Source: Acidobacteriota bacterium
Lineage (GTDB): Bacteria > Acidobacteriota > Terriglobia > Terriglobales > Acidobacteriaceae
Assembly: GCA_028876395.1 (NCBI GenBank)
Contig: JAGWRX010000087.1
Location: forward strand, 1 to 55,193
DNA length: 55,193 nt
Direction of reading: 5' to 3'
Below the pieces are notes generated by a model. The model was not told where the DNA came from, ran no database searches, and was given only the letters and a program-made list of their open reading frames with translations. Of this stretch, positions 17,145 through 26,375 are shown in pieces (the stretch's first letter is position 1; the number at the start of each line of letters is the position of its first letter). Position numbers and translations under genes: made by a program.

Positions 17145-18056
17145 TTGAGCACACATCCATTCTTTTCGGAGTCATCAAAGTACGTAGAGAAAAATCAGCC
17201 CTCTCCGCCGCGTGGCCGAGGCACATCATTAACCAACGTCCAGGGGACATCTTCAGGAACTATCCATAGCGCGCGGCATTTGCCCCATCTGCTCCGGCAA
17301 AGGCTGAGTCCCTGGTCCGGGTCTGGGATGAAGCGCATGTTCGATTGCCTCTGCGTGTTATTCGCGCTGCCTCTGCTGATTCCGATCCTTGCCGTGGTCG
17401 GGCTGGCGGTGCGGCTGACATCGCGGGGGCCGGTCCTGTTTCTGCAGAAGCGCATGGGGTGTCATGGCCGTCCTTTTACCATCCTTAAGTTTCGAACCAT
17501 GACGCACTGCGAACATTGTTCGCACAATCCTGTTACTACGACAGAGAATCAGCGCTTCACGCCGATCGGGCCTTTTCTTCGCCGGTGGAAGTTCGATGAG
17601 CTGCCCCAGCTGTTGAATGTTCTGGTGGGAGACATGAGCATGGTGGGCCCCCGGCCCAAGCTTCTGGAGCACCAGGTTGCCGATCTCTGCTGCCGTCCGG
17701 GCATTACAGGCGCGGCGACCATCGCGTTTGCCCGCGAAGAGCAGATTCTAGCCCGCCTGCCCGATCATCACCTGGATGACTACTACTCCAGAGTCATCCT
17801 TCCCTTCAAGCATCAGCTGGACGCGGAATACATGGCCCGCGCCACATTTCTTTCCGACCTCAAGCTGGTTCTTGATAGCGCACTGCGCCGCTGGGACCCT
17901 TCTGTGGTCGATCGCCTGCTTCATGCCGAAGCATTGCTGGCAGAAGACAACGTGCATCGATCCAAGTCGCCCGTACCGATGGTCGTTTCCATCCGCGTCT
18001 CTACCATGAGCGGTGACGACGCATTGGTTTCAGACGAGCAGTTTACGCAAGTTTGA
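17145..18056 (+). CDS. Undecaprenyl-phosphate sugar phosphotransferase (bacterial sugar transferase family)
   Basis: A 303-residue inner-membrane enzyme that loads the first sugar phosphate onto undecaprenyl phosphate to start a polysaccharide repeat. Only the catalytic WbaP/ExoY-type domain is present: a basic KRMFDC, one membrane helix (about residues 66-88), then TSRGPVLFLQKRMG, FTILKFRTM, KFDELPQLLNVLVGDMSMVGPRP and RPGITG. The N-terminal 60 residues are polar and the last 45 are unlike the family core. The start is TTG at 17145-17147 preceded by GGAGG at ideal distance; there is no ATG before the membrane helix except the one adjoining it. Confidence 0.92.
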   Translation: MSTHPFFSESSKYVEKNQPSPPRGRGTSLTNVQGTSSGTIHSARHLPHLLRQRLSPWSGSGMKRMFDCLCVLFALPLLIPILAVVGLAVRLTSRGPVLFLQKRMGCHGRPFTILKFRTMTHCEHCSHNPVTTTENQRFTPIGPFLRRWKFDELPQLLNVLVGDMSMVGPRPKLLEHQVADLCCRPGITGAATIAFAREEQILARLPDHHLDDYYSRVILPFKHQLDAEYMARATFLSDLKLVLDSALRRWDPSVVDRLLHAEALLAEDNVHRSKSPVPMVVSIRVSTMSGDDALVSDEQFTQV

Positions 18057-18156
18057 TCCGCCGCCGGGGACCGCTGACCGGTGAGGTGGTGCCCGGCGTG
18101 CGAGAGCGCGCCAGCTGCTGTGATCGCGCTGCGTGGCGGCGTTCGATCAATCATTC

Positions 18157-19887
18157 CTATTTGGGGTCGCGGGGGAACCACGTGATCTGGACAGAGGCCG
18201 TGGTGTCGCTTTGCGCGCCCGGTTTGTAGATCGGTGCTTTCCAGCCCTCATACTGCACCCAGCCGCGAACCTCGATGTCCTTCAGCACGCGTTTGCAAAC
18301 GAGGAATTCGTAGTCGTTCTGCGTGGTGCCGCCGGGAATGAATTTATTAGAGGCCTTGGCGTTCCGGTACATGAACTGGACCTCTTCCTGCGGCGACAGA
18401 TGGTAGGTGAGCCACGCCTGCCCGCCCTTGCCCTGACGCCCCACCCAGTCGCCCACGAGGAATCCCTTGTTGGTTGGTCCCTGTCTTTGGATGCCTTCCC
18501 AGTAGAGGAACTGGCCGGTCTCGGTCGATGAGCTGATGGTATCTGTGCTGGCGCCCTCCAACCTCAGATCGAGATGCTCGAGACCGGGAACGCGCGCCAG
18601 ATAAATCCCGGGATGGTAACCTGCGCGCCGCGGGGCGCTGACCGGGCTCACATCGTCGTGCACCAGCGAGTCGGTATAGAGCGTCACCCAGCGGCGCAGG
18701 AAGGGAAGCCGGTAACTGAAGTCGAAGGTGCCAAAACGCGCTCCGGGATCATTGCGCGAGTTCTTCTCTGTGCCCGAAACGTTTTGAAAGCTGAAGAAGC
18801 TATGCAGGAAGGTGTGGAGCGTGATGGGCGCGTGGCCTTTTCCGCCCCAGACTGCTAGCCGGTCAAAGCCGAACTCGAGATTGCGCGTGGGTTTGAAGCT
18901 GATCTTCTCCATATGCACCCAGGGGGAGTTGGGATAGGTATGTCCCTTCAGGCTGCCGACGAAGAAGACATATCGGAAAGGGCCCGTCAGCCGCGAGAGC
19001 AAAGGAACGCGAAGGGGCTCGATGCGGTTGATTTCGAAGGCATAGATGTTTTCGGCGTTGTTGCTCCACAGCATCGACGCGCCTTTGTCAGGGCCGAGCC
19101 AATGGTCGTTTTTGCCGAAGGAGAACTCGTGCCCCAGCAGATGATAGGAAAGGTTTGCCTCGAGGACGCGCACGTTGTTGACTGCGGCAATCGGCCCTTC
19201 AGGGATGGTGTCCTGCCGCGGATTCGTGGCAATGGGAATGCCATCGATGTTGTTGGACAGATAGTCGGCCAGTGCCTGGGAGTAACCCGCCGCTGAAGGC
19301 GCGTGCTGTGTTTCGCCGCGAAAGTAGAGAGAAAAACGTCCGGCCTCCGCGCGCGCACTGAAGCCGGAGTAATTGTTGAATCAGCTTTCATAGGGTCGGC
19401 CGTAATCGTTGATGATGGTCTGCCCCAGGTGGAAACTGTCACGCAACGGAGTTCCGGCGATGCCGCGCAACTGGGTATACACGCTCTCCATTTCGACGCG
19501 CGGATGAAACGAGCCGGTTGTGTGATCAATATCCGGCCGGACCTCGTGAAGCACGGCGCGATAAATGGCGCGCGCTTCGTCGTTGCCCTTGTCTGTTTCG
19601 ATGCGATCCGAGCTCAGCTCCAGCATGTGGGCAATGCTCAGCCGCGTCCACGGCCGCAGGCCCAGATACGCGCTGTCCACATAGCCCAGAGCGTGCAGCC
19701 GGTCCAGCGCGGAGTAAATCCAGTTATCGACGGGCACATAGGTTGACCCCGCAGGCCCGGTCTCAGTGGTGCCAGCGTCTAACTGGTAGTCGGGGAAAGT
19801 CTGGGGCGGGTTTGAAGCCTGCGCCTGCGCGCCTGACCATGCTCCTCCCCAGATCAGCATTGCAGACAGAATCAAAGAAGATCGCAC
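18157..19887 (-). pseudogene. Wzi-family capsule assembly protein gene interrupted by one in-frame TGA
   Basis: One continuous reading frame of 577 codons is broken only by TGA at 19381-19383. The first part (ATG 19887, 168 residues) has a signal peptide ending near AQAQ and reads to GRPYES. The second part resumes at once in the same frame as FNNYSGFSARAEAGRFSLYF and runs to KPGAQSDTTASVQITWFPRD at the end. Family features include WIYSALDRLHALGY, the substrate-facing FSFGKNDHWLGPDKG, and alternating beta-barrel strands. A single G-to-T change (GGA to TGA) would explain the stop. Wzi anchors capsule at the outer membrane. Alternatives are a sequencing error, read-through, or two separately translated pieces. 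Confidence 0.85.
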
Positions 19888-20194
19888 CCAGGCCTCGGCA
19901 TCCTGCGGGAATTGGATCAGATACTCCCGCTGTATAACTTCTGCACTTTTCTATCTCAGGTCAAGTCTCGACGAAGGTAGTAACCATGTCAAGCGATGCG
20001 CATGGCAAACCGGCCCGGTCCGGGCACGAGCGGAATTCGCTTCCCGTCTCGGGAATCGAGTGCCTTACGAGCGCTCGGTCCTTCGTGTCGCTTGAGGCGA
20101 AAGATTCTGCAGATTGATGATATTCGTCGCACTTCTGCGCGTGCGATTGCCGCGCTGTAAACTATGTCCTGGAACGTTACGCCCAGGAGCGGAT
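19888..20194. other. Divergent intergenic region between the wzi-like gene and gmhA
   Basis: These 307 bases hold no supported gene. The gmhA side has the decamer TGTAAACTAT at 20157-20166, about 29 bases before the start codon, which could contain a -10 element. On the other strand, TATACA near 19930 might serve the wzi-like gene, but no -35 of correct spacing is seen. Confidence 0.3.
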
Positions 20195-20809
20195 ATGTTA
20201 TCGCCCATGAATCCATCGCTGGTTATCCGGCAAGCCATTGCCGATCACGCCGCAGTGATCCAGGCTCTGCCCGCGCAACAGCCCGTACTGGAGACGATAG
20301 CTGCCGAGATGACACGCGCCGTTCTCGCAGGCAACAAAGTGCTGTGGTGCGGCAATGGAGGCAGCGCAGCCGATGCGCAGCATCTGGCGGCCGAGCTGGT
20401 GGGACGTTTTCGGCGGGAGCGGCGAGGTCTTCCATCCATTGCGCTGACGACAGACACCTCGATCCTGACGGCAGTCGCGAACGACTATGGGTACGAAAGC
20501 GTCTTCAGCCGGCAGGTGGAAGCACTCTGCCGAAACGGTGACGTTGTTGTGGGCATTTCGACATCGGGAAACAGCCGGAACATCTGTGCCGCCCTGGAGG
20601 CAGCCCGGGGCATGGGCGCATTTACCGTTGCGTTCACAGGCGAAAGCGGCGGACTGATGACCTCGATCGCCGACGCCATTCTCCGCATTCCTTCAAAGGA
20701 CACGGCGCGCATCCAGGAAGCGCATATTCTCTGCGGACACATTCTCTGCGACTGGATAGAACTGAGTGTCAGCGAACGGGAAAAGAGCCAGGGCCTGCGC
20801 AACGCATGA
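20195..20809 (+). CDS. gmhA: Phosphoheptose isomerase (sedoheptulose-7-phosphate isomerase)
   Basis: A 204-residue SIS-domain enzyme that converts sedoheptulose 7-phosphate into D-glycero-D-manno-heptose 7-phosphate, the first step of heptose for lipopolysaccharide or S-layer glycans. The motifs are WCGNGGSAADAQHLAAEL (phosphate loop), ALTTDTSILTAVANDYG, GISTSGNSRNI and the C-terminal AHILCGHILCDWIE with catalytic His. ATG at 20195 is chosen because AGGAG lies six bases upstream; a longer frame from 20114 has no ribosome site. It stands alone in its orientation inside the polysaccharide locus. No gmhB, hldE or heptosyltransferase is visible nearby. Confidence 0.93.
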   Translation: MLSPMNPSLVIRQAIADHAAVIQALPAQQPVLETIAAEMTRAVLAGNKVLWCGNGGSAADAQHLAAELVGRFRRERRGLPSIALTTDTSILTAVANDYGYESVFSRQVEALCRNGDVVVGISTSGNSRNICAALEAARGMGAFTVAFTGESGGLMTSIADAILRIPSKDTARIQEAHILCGHILCDWIELSVSEREKSQGLRNA

Positions 20810-20904
20810 ATGCCGTGAAATGAATGGCCTGAGTTATCCGCATGCATTTTGATTACCTGCAGGGCAGGAGCCATCCAACGGCCGGGACACAGGAACTGCG
20901 CGCC

Positions 20905-21819
20905 TCAAGCTCGCGCCTTTGCCATGACGAGCACCTGCATGACTTCGTCCAGCGCAGACTCCCATGGAGCCAGCTGCATCCCGAACTGCGCGAGGAGTTT
21001 CTCATTGGAGAGGACCGAGTTGCGCGGGCGCAATGCTGCGGTTGGATACTCGCTGGAAGGGATTGGCTTGACCAATGGCACCTTGCCGTCGAACAACCTC
21101 TGCGCGCGCGCGAAGATAGCCCGGGCAAAACCATACCAGGAGACGCTGCCTGAGCACGTCATGTGATATGTGCCGGACCATCCGTCAGCAGAACCATATT
21201 GCCCAGACAGGATGCGGCTTACGATGGCTTGCGTTGCATCGGCCAGCTCAATCGAACTGGTCGGCGAGCCAAACTGGTCATTCACAACGCTGAGTTCGCG
21301 GCGCTCCCGGCCGAGGCGCAGCATGGTCAGTAGAAAATTGTTGCCATGAGGGCCATAGACCCAGCTGGTGCGGAAAATCAGATGCCTTCCGCCTGCCGCG
21401 CGAATCGCTTGTTCGCCTGCGAGCTTGCTGGCACCATAAACGTTCAGCGGATTGGGCGTGTCCGTCTCCTCCCACGGTCCCGTCTTCGAACCGTCGAAGA
21501 CATAGTCGGTGGAGTAGTGGACCAGCAGCGCGCGCGCGCGCAGGGCCTCTTCGGCAAGCGTGCCGGGGGCCTGGGCGTTGACAGCCATTGCCAGTTCCGG
21601 CTCGGACTCGGCGCGGTCCACCGCCGTGTAAGCAGCGGCGTTGAGGATGACGTCGGGCGCCGCGCGGCGGACCAGCGCGCGCAGCTGTTCCGGTACGGTA
21701 AGGTCTGCGGTCTGGCGATGGACGGCGACGATTTCACCAACAGGAGCGAAGCTGCGCCGCAGTTCCCGGCCAAGCTGACCCGTGGCGCCAACAATCAGGA
21801 TGCGCGGCCGGCGGCTCAC
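20905..21819 (-). CDS. rfbD: dTDP-4-dehydrorhamnose reductase
   Basis: The last enzyme of dTDP-L-rhamnose synthesis, reducing dTDP-4-keto-L-rhamnose with NAD(P)H. The 304-residue protein shows GATGQLGREL at the N-terminus, NAAAYTAVDRAE, the catalytic YGASKLAGE (YxxxK), FRTSWVYG, and the C-terminal RPRNSVLSNEKL typical of the family. It begins with GTG at 21817-21819, overlapping the TGA of rfbC by four bases, and is the last gene of the rfbBACD operon. It converges with gmhA across a 95-base gap with no clear terminator. Confidence 0.95.
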   Translation of the reverse strand: MSRRPRILIVGATGQLGRELRRSFAPVGEIVAVHRQTADLTVPEQLRALVRRAAPDVILNAAAYTAVDRAESEPELAMAVNAQAPGTLAEEALRARALLVHYSTDYVFDGSKTGPWEETDTPNPLNVYGASKLAGEQAIRAAGGRHLIFRTSWVYGPHGNNFLLTMLRLGRERRELSVVNDQFGSPTSSIELADATQAIVSRILSGQYGSADGWSGTYHMTCSGSVSWYGFARAIFARAQRLFDGKVPLVKPIPSSEYPTAALRPRNSVLSNEKLLAQFGMQLAPWESALDEVMQVLVMAKARA

Positions 21820-22361
21820 GCAAAGACCTCTGCTGTGGCAAGCGTGGCGCCTTCGCTGTCCTTGTCAGAGAGGATGGCTCTGGCCGCGGGGATGGGCCAG
21901 GGAATTGCCAGATCGGGGTCGTTCCACAGTAGTGTGCGCTCGCCGGCAGGGCAGTAGTAGTCCGTGACTTTGTAGGCCAGCCCGACCACATCCGTCAACG
22001 CAAGAAAGCCGTGGCCGAAGCCGACGGGGATATAGAGCATCTCGCCGGTTTCCGCGCTGAGTTCGATCGCAACATGACGGCCGAAGCGAGGCGAGCTGCG
22101 GCGAAGATCGACGGCGACATCCAGCAGCGCGCCCTGCGTTGCGCGGACCAGCTTTGCCTGAGGCTGTATGACCTGATAGTGAATGCCGCGAACGACATTC
22201 TTCTTTGAGACGGAGAAGTTATCCTGCACCCATGCGGCAGGCAATCCCGCGTCGGCAATGCGCTGCTGATTCCATGTTTCCCAGAACGCGCCGCGGTTGT
22301 CGCGGTAAATGCCCGGCGTGAGCACCAATACACCCGGCAGCGAGGTCTCTCGAATCTTCAC
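21816..22361 (-). CDS. rfbC: dTDP-4-dehydrorhamnose 3,5-epimerase
   Basis: A 181-residue cupin that epimerises C3 and C5 of dTDP-4-keto-6-deoxyglucose. The markers are [37 protein letters not shown] with the catalytic His, [30 protein letters not shown] and [13 protein letters not shown] with the catalytic Tyr. Length is exactly that of the family. ATG at 22361 overlaps the rfbA stop (ATGA) and its own stop overlaps the rfbD start, showing tight translational coupling. Confidence 0.96.
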   Translation of the reverse strand: MKIRETSLPGVLVLTPGIYRDNRGAFWETWNQQRIADAGLPAAWVQDNFSVSKKNVVRGIHYQVIQPQAKLVRATQGALLDVAVDLRRSSPRFGRHVAIELSAETGEMLYIPVGFGHGFLALTDVVGLAYKVTDYYCPAGERTLLWNDPDLAIPWPIPAARAILSDKDSEGATLATAEVFA

Positions 22362-23254
22362 AGTTGGTTTGCCTCTGACGCAAACTGCGGCTCCGCATGA
22401 AGGCTGAGCAGATACTGCCCGTATCCGCTCTTGCGCACGGGTTGCGCCAATTGTTCGAGCTGCCCGGCGTTGATGTAGCCGAGGCGATAGGCAATCTCTT
22501 CAGGGCAGGCGATTTTCAATCCCTGACGCCTCTCGATGGTCTGCACAAAAAGTCCGGCATCGAGAAGCGAATCATGCGTGCCGGTGTCGAGCCAGGCCAT
22601 GCCGCGGCTCATGATCTGCACTTTCAGAGTGCCGGCGTTGAGATAGAGCCTGTTCAAATCGGTGATTTCAAGTTCGCCGCGCGCCGATGGCTTGAGCGAT
22701 GCCGCGAAATTCACGACCTCGCTGTCATAGAAGTAGAGGCCGGTGACCGCATAGCGCGACTTGGGCGAACTGGGCTTTTCCTCGATGCTGATTGCACGGC
22801 CGGATGCGTTGAACTCCACCACTCCATAACGCTCCGGGTCCTGCACGGGGTAGGCAAACACGGTGGCGCCGGTTTCCAACTGCGCAGCGCGCTGCAGGTG
22901 ATGGGAGAACGACTGCCCGTAAAAGATGTTATCGCCCAGAATCAGCGCGCTCTTATCTCCTGCAATAAAGTCACGCCCGATCAGGAAGGCCTGCGCCAGG
23001 CCGTCGGGGCTTGGCTGGACGGCATAACTCAGGTTGATGCCCCACTGCTTTCCATCGCCCAGTAACTCAGCGAACCGGCCAATATCCTGCGGGGTGGAGA
23101 TGATCAATATGTCGCGAAGCCCGGCCAACATCAGGGTCGTGAGCGGATAGTAGATCATCGGCTTGTCATACACCGGCAGAAGCTGCTTTGAGACCACCTG
23201 CGTCGCGGGGTAGAGCCGCGTTCCTGATCCGCCGGCCAGAATGATTCCTTTCAT
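22358..23254 (-). CDS. rfbA: Glucose-1-phosphate thymidylyltransferase
   Basis: A 298-residue nucleotidyltransferase that joins glucose 1-phosphate and dTTP to give dTDP-glucose, the entry step of rhamnose synthesis. It opens with [18 protein letters not shown], the nucleotide-binding signature, then [25 protein letters not shown], and GLYFYDSEV, and has the [10 protein letters not shown] and EEIAYR motifs. ATG at 23252-23254 is chosen over a longer TTG frame because the family starts with this Met and it overlaps the rfbB stop as ATGA. Confidence 0.97.
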   Translation of the reverse strand: MKGIILAGGSGTRLYPATQVVSKQLLPVYDKPMIYYPLTTLMLAGLRDILIISTPQDIGRFAELLGDGKQWGINLSYAVQPSPDGLAQAFLIGRDFIAGDKSALILGDNIFYGQSFSHHLQRAAQLETGATVFAYPVQDPERYGVVEFNASGRAISIEEKPSSPKSRYAVTGLYFYDSEVVNFAASLKPSARGELEITDLNRLYLNAGTLKVQIMSRGMAWLDTGTHDSLLDAGLFVQTIERRQGLKIACPEEIAYRLGYINAGQLEQLAQPVRKSGYGQYLLSLHAEPQFASEANQL

Positions 23255-24339
23255 TTGGGAACCCTCTCCTCGTAATTCTGCCTTATCCAATCTCTATAAG
23301 CGCCAGTCCTGACACTTTCAATCCACGCCCTGTTCTCCAGATACCAGGCAACCGTCTCACGCAGGCCGGCTTCAAACTGCCGGGCCGGCTGCCATCCCAG
23401 TTCGCGGGTAATCTTTGAAGCATCGATGGCGTAACGCAGGTCGTGCCCCGGGCGATCCGTCACGAACTTGATCAATTTGCGGCGCGATCCGATCACCGCG
23501 TCCGGGCGTAATTCGTCCACAAGATCGCAGATCGTCCGCACCACGTCCAGGTTTCTGCGTTCGCTGTTGCCGCCGATGTTGTATGTCTCTCCCACGCGGC
23601 CTCGCTCAAGCACGGCACAGATGGCCGAACAGTGGTCATCGACGTAGAGCCAGTCGCGCACGTTGCTCCCGTCGCCATAGACTGGCAGAGGCTTGCCTTC
23701 GAGGGCATTCAAAATTATCAGCGGGATCAGTTTCTCTGGAAACTGAAAAGGGCCGTAGTTGTTGGAGCAATTGGTGGTGAGCACCGGCAGGCCGTAGGTG
23801 TGATGGTATGCGCGCACCAGGTGGTCCGAGGCCGCCTTCGACGCTGCGTAGGGGCTATTGGGCGCGTATGGCGTGGTCTCGGAAAAAGCCGGATCATCCG
23901 GCCCGAGCGTGCCATAGACTTCGTCGGTGGAAACGTGCAGGAAGCGAAACACTTGCCGCTCATCCTCGTTCAGTTCGGACCAATAGCGTCGGGCCTGCTC
24001 CAGCAGAGTGAATGTGCCTTGCACGTTGGTGTGGATGAAGGCGCCGGGATCTGCAATCGAACGGTCAACGTGGCTTTCCGCCGCGAAATGCACGATGGCC
24101 GCGGGCCGGTGTTCCCGCAGAATGGAAGCGACCAGTTCCGCATCGCCTATGTCGCCGCGGACGGATGTGTACCGCGGGTCGCCCTGCAGCGATGCCAGGT
24201 TGCCGGGATTGCCGGCGTAAGTAAGCAGATCGAGATTGACGAGTGGGCCATGCTTTTTCCCGAGCCAGTGCAGCACAAAGTTGGAGCCGATAAATCCTGC
24301 ACCGCCGGTTACGAGTATGGTGTGGCTGGCGTTCTTCAT
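23251..24339 (-). CDS. rfbB: dTDP-glucose 4,6-dehydratase
   Basis: A 362-residue NAD-dependent dehydratase that makes dTDP-4-keto-6-deoxyglucose. Motifs: [32 protein letters not shown], the catalytic STDEVYG (Asp/Glu acid-base pair), [12 protein letters not shown] (YxxxK), [17 protein letters not shown] and [11 protein letters not shown]. It is the first gene of the overlapping order rfbB-rfbA-rfbC-rfbD. The promoter should lie in the 248 bases up to the IclR gene, where no classic -35/-10 pair is clear. Confidence 0.97.
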   Translation of the reverse strand: MKNASHTILVTGGAGFIGSNFVLHWLGKKHGPLVNLDLLTYAGNPGNLASLQGDPRYTSVRGDIGDAELVASILREHRPAAIVHFAAESHVDRSIADPGAFIHTNVQGTFTLLEQARRYWSELNEDERQVFRFLHVSTDEVYGTLGPDDPAFSETTPYAPNSPYAASKAASDHLVRAYHHTYGLPVLTTNCSNNYGPFQFPEKLIPLIILNALEGKPLPVYGDGSNVRDWLYVDDHCSAICAVLERGRVGETYNIGGNSERRNLDVVRTICDLVDELRPDAVIGSRRKLIKFVTDRPGHDLRYAIDASKITRELGWQPARQFEAGLRETVAWYLENRAWIESVRTGAYRDWIRQNYEERVPK

Positions 24340-24587
24340 TGTCCCGGTAGTCCTGTAGTCCTTCAGATGCTGAAAAGGGAGGAAGGTCTTTCAGCTTGTT
24401 CGACTGTCCCAAGCTCAAGGCAGGCCAATCGCGTAGCCAATTCGCCCTCAAATCTATAGGTTGTCCCTGCATTCAAGGAACGCCCATTCATAAGAAGTCT
24501 AGCATGGCCTGTAACTGCAACGCAGGTCGCGCCCGGGACGGCGAGGCGACGCTTGCCAGCGATTGTGCGGTGACTGCAATGAGGCCA

Positions 24588-25409
24588 TCAGAGAAGCAGG
24601 TCACCGAGGGCCGCCGCGCTTTTCTGTAGAACGGGAAGGCATCGCCGGAGCATCTGCTTCTGGTCCATGCGCAGGGCGTGGGCGCCCACGTTGATGGCTG
24701 CGGCCACGCGTTTCTGCCGGGTGCGCACCGGAACCGCGAGGGCGCGCAATCCGTCTTCCAACTCGCCGCTGACCAGGGCGTAGCCATCTTTGCGTACGCG
24801 AAGAATGACCTTGCGCAGCTTGCGCGGATCGACCACGGTTTTCGCGGTGAAAGCCCTGGGCTTGAGCCGATGCAGGTACTCGTCGAGTTCCGCGTCGGAC
24901 AGGGAAGCAAGCAGCACGCGCCCCATGGAGGTGCAGTATGCGGGGAGCCTGCTGCCGACGGAGAGGCCAACCGACAGGACGCGGCTTGCGGGAGAGCGGG
25001 CTACGTAGACGATCTGATCTCCATCCAGCATGCTCATGGACGCCGATTCTCCCAGGGCCTCGGTAATTCGCTCCAGAATTGGCTGCGCCGCGGCAACGGC
25101 CGAAGTGGAGGACAGGTAAGACAGGCCGAGCTTGAGCACGCGCGTCTTCAGGCGGTAATCGCGGCGCGAGCTTTCCACATAGCCGAGCATCTCCAGCGTC
25201 AACAGCAGCCTGCGCACTGCGGCGCGCGACAGTCCCGTAGACTGTGCGATTTCTCCAATGCTTCTGCCTTCGGTGTGACCCTCAAAGCTTTCGATGACGC
25301 ACAAGCCGCGGGCGAGCGAGAGCACGAAGTCCGGATTGCCTGCGTGGCGTTCAAAGTCGGCCGTGCCGCGATGGGATTGCATCGGGTCTGTGCGAGCGGC
25401 ATTGGCCAT
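24588..25409 (-). CDS. IclR-family regulator of the pca/pob operon (PcaR/PobR-like)
   Basis: A 273-residue regulator. The N-terminal winged helix (about residues 25-85) contains SIGEIAQSTGLSRAAVRRLLLTLE; the C-terminal IclR effector domain contains ALGESASMSMLDGDQIVYVA, GSRLPAYCTSMGRVLLA and ALAVPVRTRQKRVAAAINV. These are the features of PcaR, PcaU and PobR, which sense beta-ketoadipate, protocatechuate or 4-hydroxybenzoate. It is divergent from the pca operon with a 17-bp palindrome between them. ATG at 25407-25409 (MANAARTD) follows a GGAG; upstream in-frame codons would run over the operator. Which of the three effectors it senses cannot be read from sequence. Confidence 0.9.
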   Translation of the reverse strand: MANAARTDPMQSHRGTADFERHAGNPDFVLSLARGLCVIESFEGHTEGRSIGEIAQSTGLSRAAVRRLLLTLEMLGYVESSRRDYRLKTRVLKLGLSYLSSTSAVAAAQPILERITEALGESASMSMLDGDQIVYVARSPASRVLSVGLSVGSRLPAYCTSMGRVLLASLSDAELDEYLHRLKPRAFTAKTVVDPRKLRKVILRVRKDGYALVSGELEDGLRALAVPVRTRQKRVAAAINVGAHALRMDQKQMLRRCLPVLQKSAAALGDLLL

Positions 25410-25428
25410 CGGGGCAGGTCTCCAAGGT

Positions 25429-25445
25429 TGTGCGATTATCGCACA
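25429..25445. promoter_or_regulatory. Perfect palindromic operator for the IclR regulator
   Basis: TGTGCGATTATCGCACA is a perfect inverted repeat of two 8-bp arms around one base. The reverse strand contains GTGCGATAATCGCAC, which differs at one position from GTTCGATAATCGCAC, the PcaR site of Pseudomonas putida as I recall it. It ends two bases before the -35 of the pca promoter, a position suited to activation. On the other strand it carries GATAAT, which could be the -10 of the regulator gene, so autorepression is plausible. Confidence 0.8.
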
Positions 25446-25447
25446 GA

Positions 25448-25476
25448 TTGTACATGATTGGCCATTTGTGGATAAT
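25448..25476 (+). promoter_or_regulatory. Sigma-70-type promoter of the pca operon
   Basis: TTGTAC at 25448-25453 and GATAAT at 25471-25476 are separated by exactly 17 bases, giving a good vegetative promoter 33 bases before the ATG of the first operon gene. The regulator palindrome lies directly upstream. Confidence 0.65.
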
Positions 25477-25508
25477 GATTCGCAGCCGCGCTTCCCCGGC
25501 AATCTCTC

Positions 25509-26375
25509 ATGGCTCAATGGGCATCACTTTCCGAAGCGGTAGCAGCGCACATCCACGATGGCGATCTGGTTGCCCTCGAAGGCTTCACCCACCTTATCCC
25601 GTTTGCGGCGGGGCACGAGATTATCCGCCAGGGCAGGTGCAACCTTTCGCTTGTGCGCATGACGCCGGACCTGATTTACGATCAGCTGATTGGCGCCGGC
25701 TGCGCGGCCCGGCTTACATTTTCCTGGGGCGGCAACCCTGGCGTTGGGTCGCTGCATCGATTTCGCGACGCCGTCGAACGGGACTGGCCCGTGCCGCTCG
25801 CTATAGAGGAGCGCAGCCACAGCGATCTGGCGAATGCGTATGTTGCGGGCGCGGCCAACCTTCCCTTTGCGGTGTTGCGGGCCTATGCAGGTTCCAGTTA
25901 CGAGCAGGCAAGTCCGCATATTCGTTCGATCCATTGCCCGTTTACCGGCGAGCGGCTTGCAGCCACTCCGTCGGTGCGGCCGGATGTGGCCGTGATCCAC
26001 GCACAGAAGGCTGACCGCCAGGGCAATGTTCTGCTGTGGGGAATTCTGGGAGTGCAGAAGGAGGCGGTGCTGGCCGCACGGCACGCGGTTGTTACAGTCG
26101 AGGAGCGCGTGGAATCGCTCGATGCTCCGCCCAATGCGTGCATCCTGCCGGCCTGGGTTGTCGATGCGGTGTGCCTTGTGCCCGGCGGCGCGGCCCCTTC
26201 ATACGCGCATGGATACTATGACCGCGACAACGCCTTCTATCGGCGCTGGGACGCAATCTCAAGGGACCGCGAACGATTTTGCGCGTGGCTGAAGCAGAGT
26301 GTTCTTGACACGGCCAACTTCACTGAGTATCAACGCGTACAAGAGGAGTGGTGCAGAAAGGAGGCGCTGCGATGA
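25509..26375 (+). CDS. pcaI: 3-oxoadipate CoA-transferase subunit A (class I CoA-transferase)
   Basis: A 288-residue alpha subunit that, with the next gene, moves CoA from succinyl-CoA to 3-oxoadipate. It opens LSEAVAAHIHDGDLVALEGFTHLIPFAAGHEIIRQ, the family I CoA-transferase pattern, and contains SWGGNPGVGSLHRFRDA and DVAVIHAQKADRQGNVLLWGILG. It is longer than the 230-residue proteobacterial PcaI and resembles the glutaconate-CoA-transferase-like branch. The substrate is therefore inferred from the pathway around it. First gene of the nine-gene operon; ATG at 25509 lies just after the promoter. Confidence 0.85.
   Translation: MAQWASLSEAVAAHIHDGDLVALEGFTHLIPFAAGHEIIRQGRCNLSLVRMTPDLIYDQLIGAGCAARLTFSWGGNPGVGSLHRFRDAVERDWPVPLAIEERSHSDLANAYVAGAANLPFAVLRAYAGSSYEQASPHIRSIHCPFTGERLAATPSVRPDVAVIHAQKADRQGNVLLWGILGVQKEAVLAARHAVVTVEERVESLDAPPNACILPAWVVDAVCLVPGGAAPSYAHGYYDRDNAFYRRWDAISRDRERFCAWLKQSVLDTANFTEYQRVQEEWCRKEALR

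Noticed and set aside
19381-19383. Selenocysteine or programmed read-through at the wzi TGA
   Set aside because: The Wzi family has no known selenocysteine and the flanking residues fit a glycine there; no SECIS-like hairpin was evident directly downstream.
18157-19887. Annotating the wzi-like region as two separate genes
   Set aside because: The two parts are in the same frame with only one stop codon between them and form one family protein together; the second part has no own start near the break.
24346-24361. Direct repeat GTAGTCCT x2 upstream of rfbB as a regulator site
   Set aside because: Only two copies of eight bases, abutting, with no palindromic symmetry; chance is sufficient.
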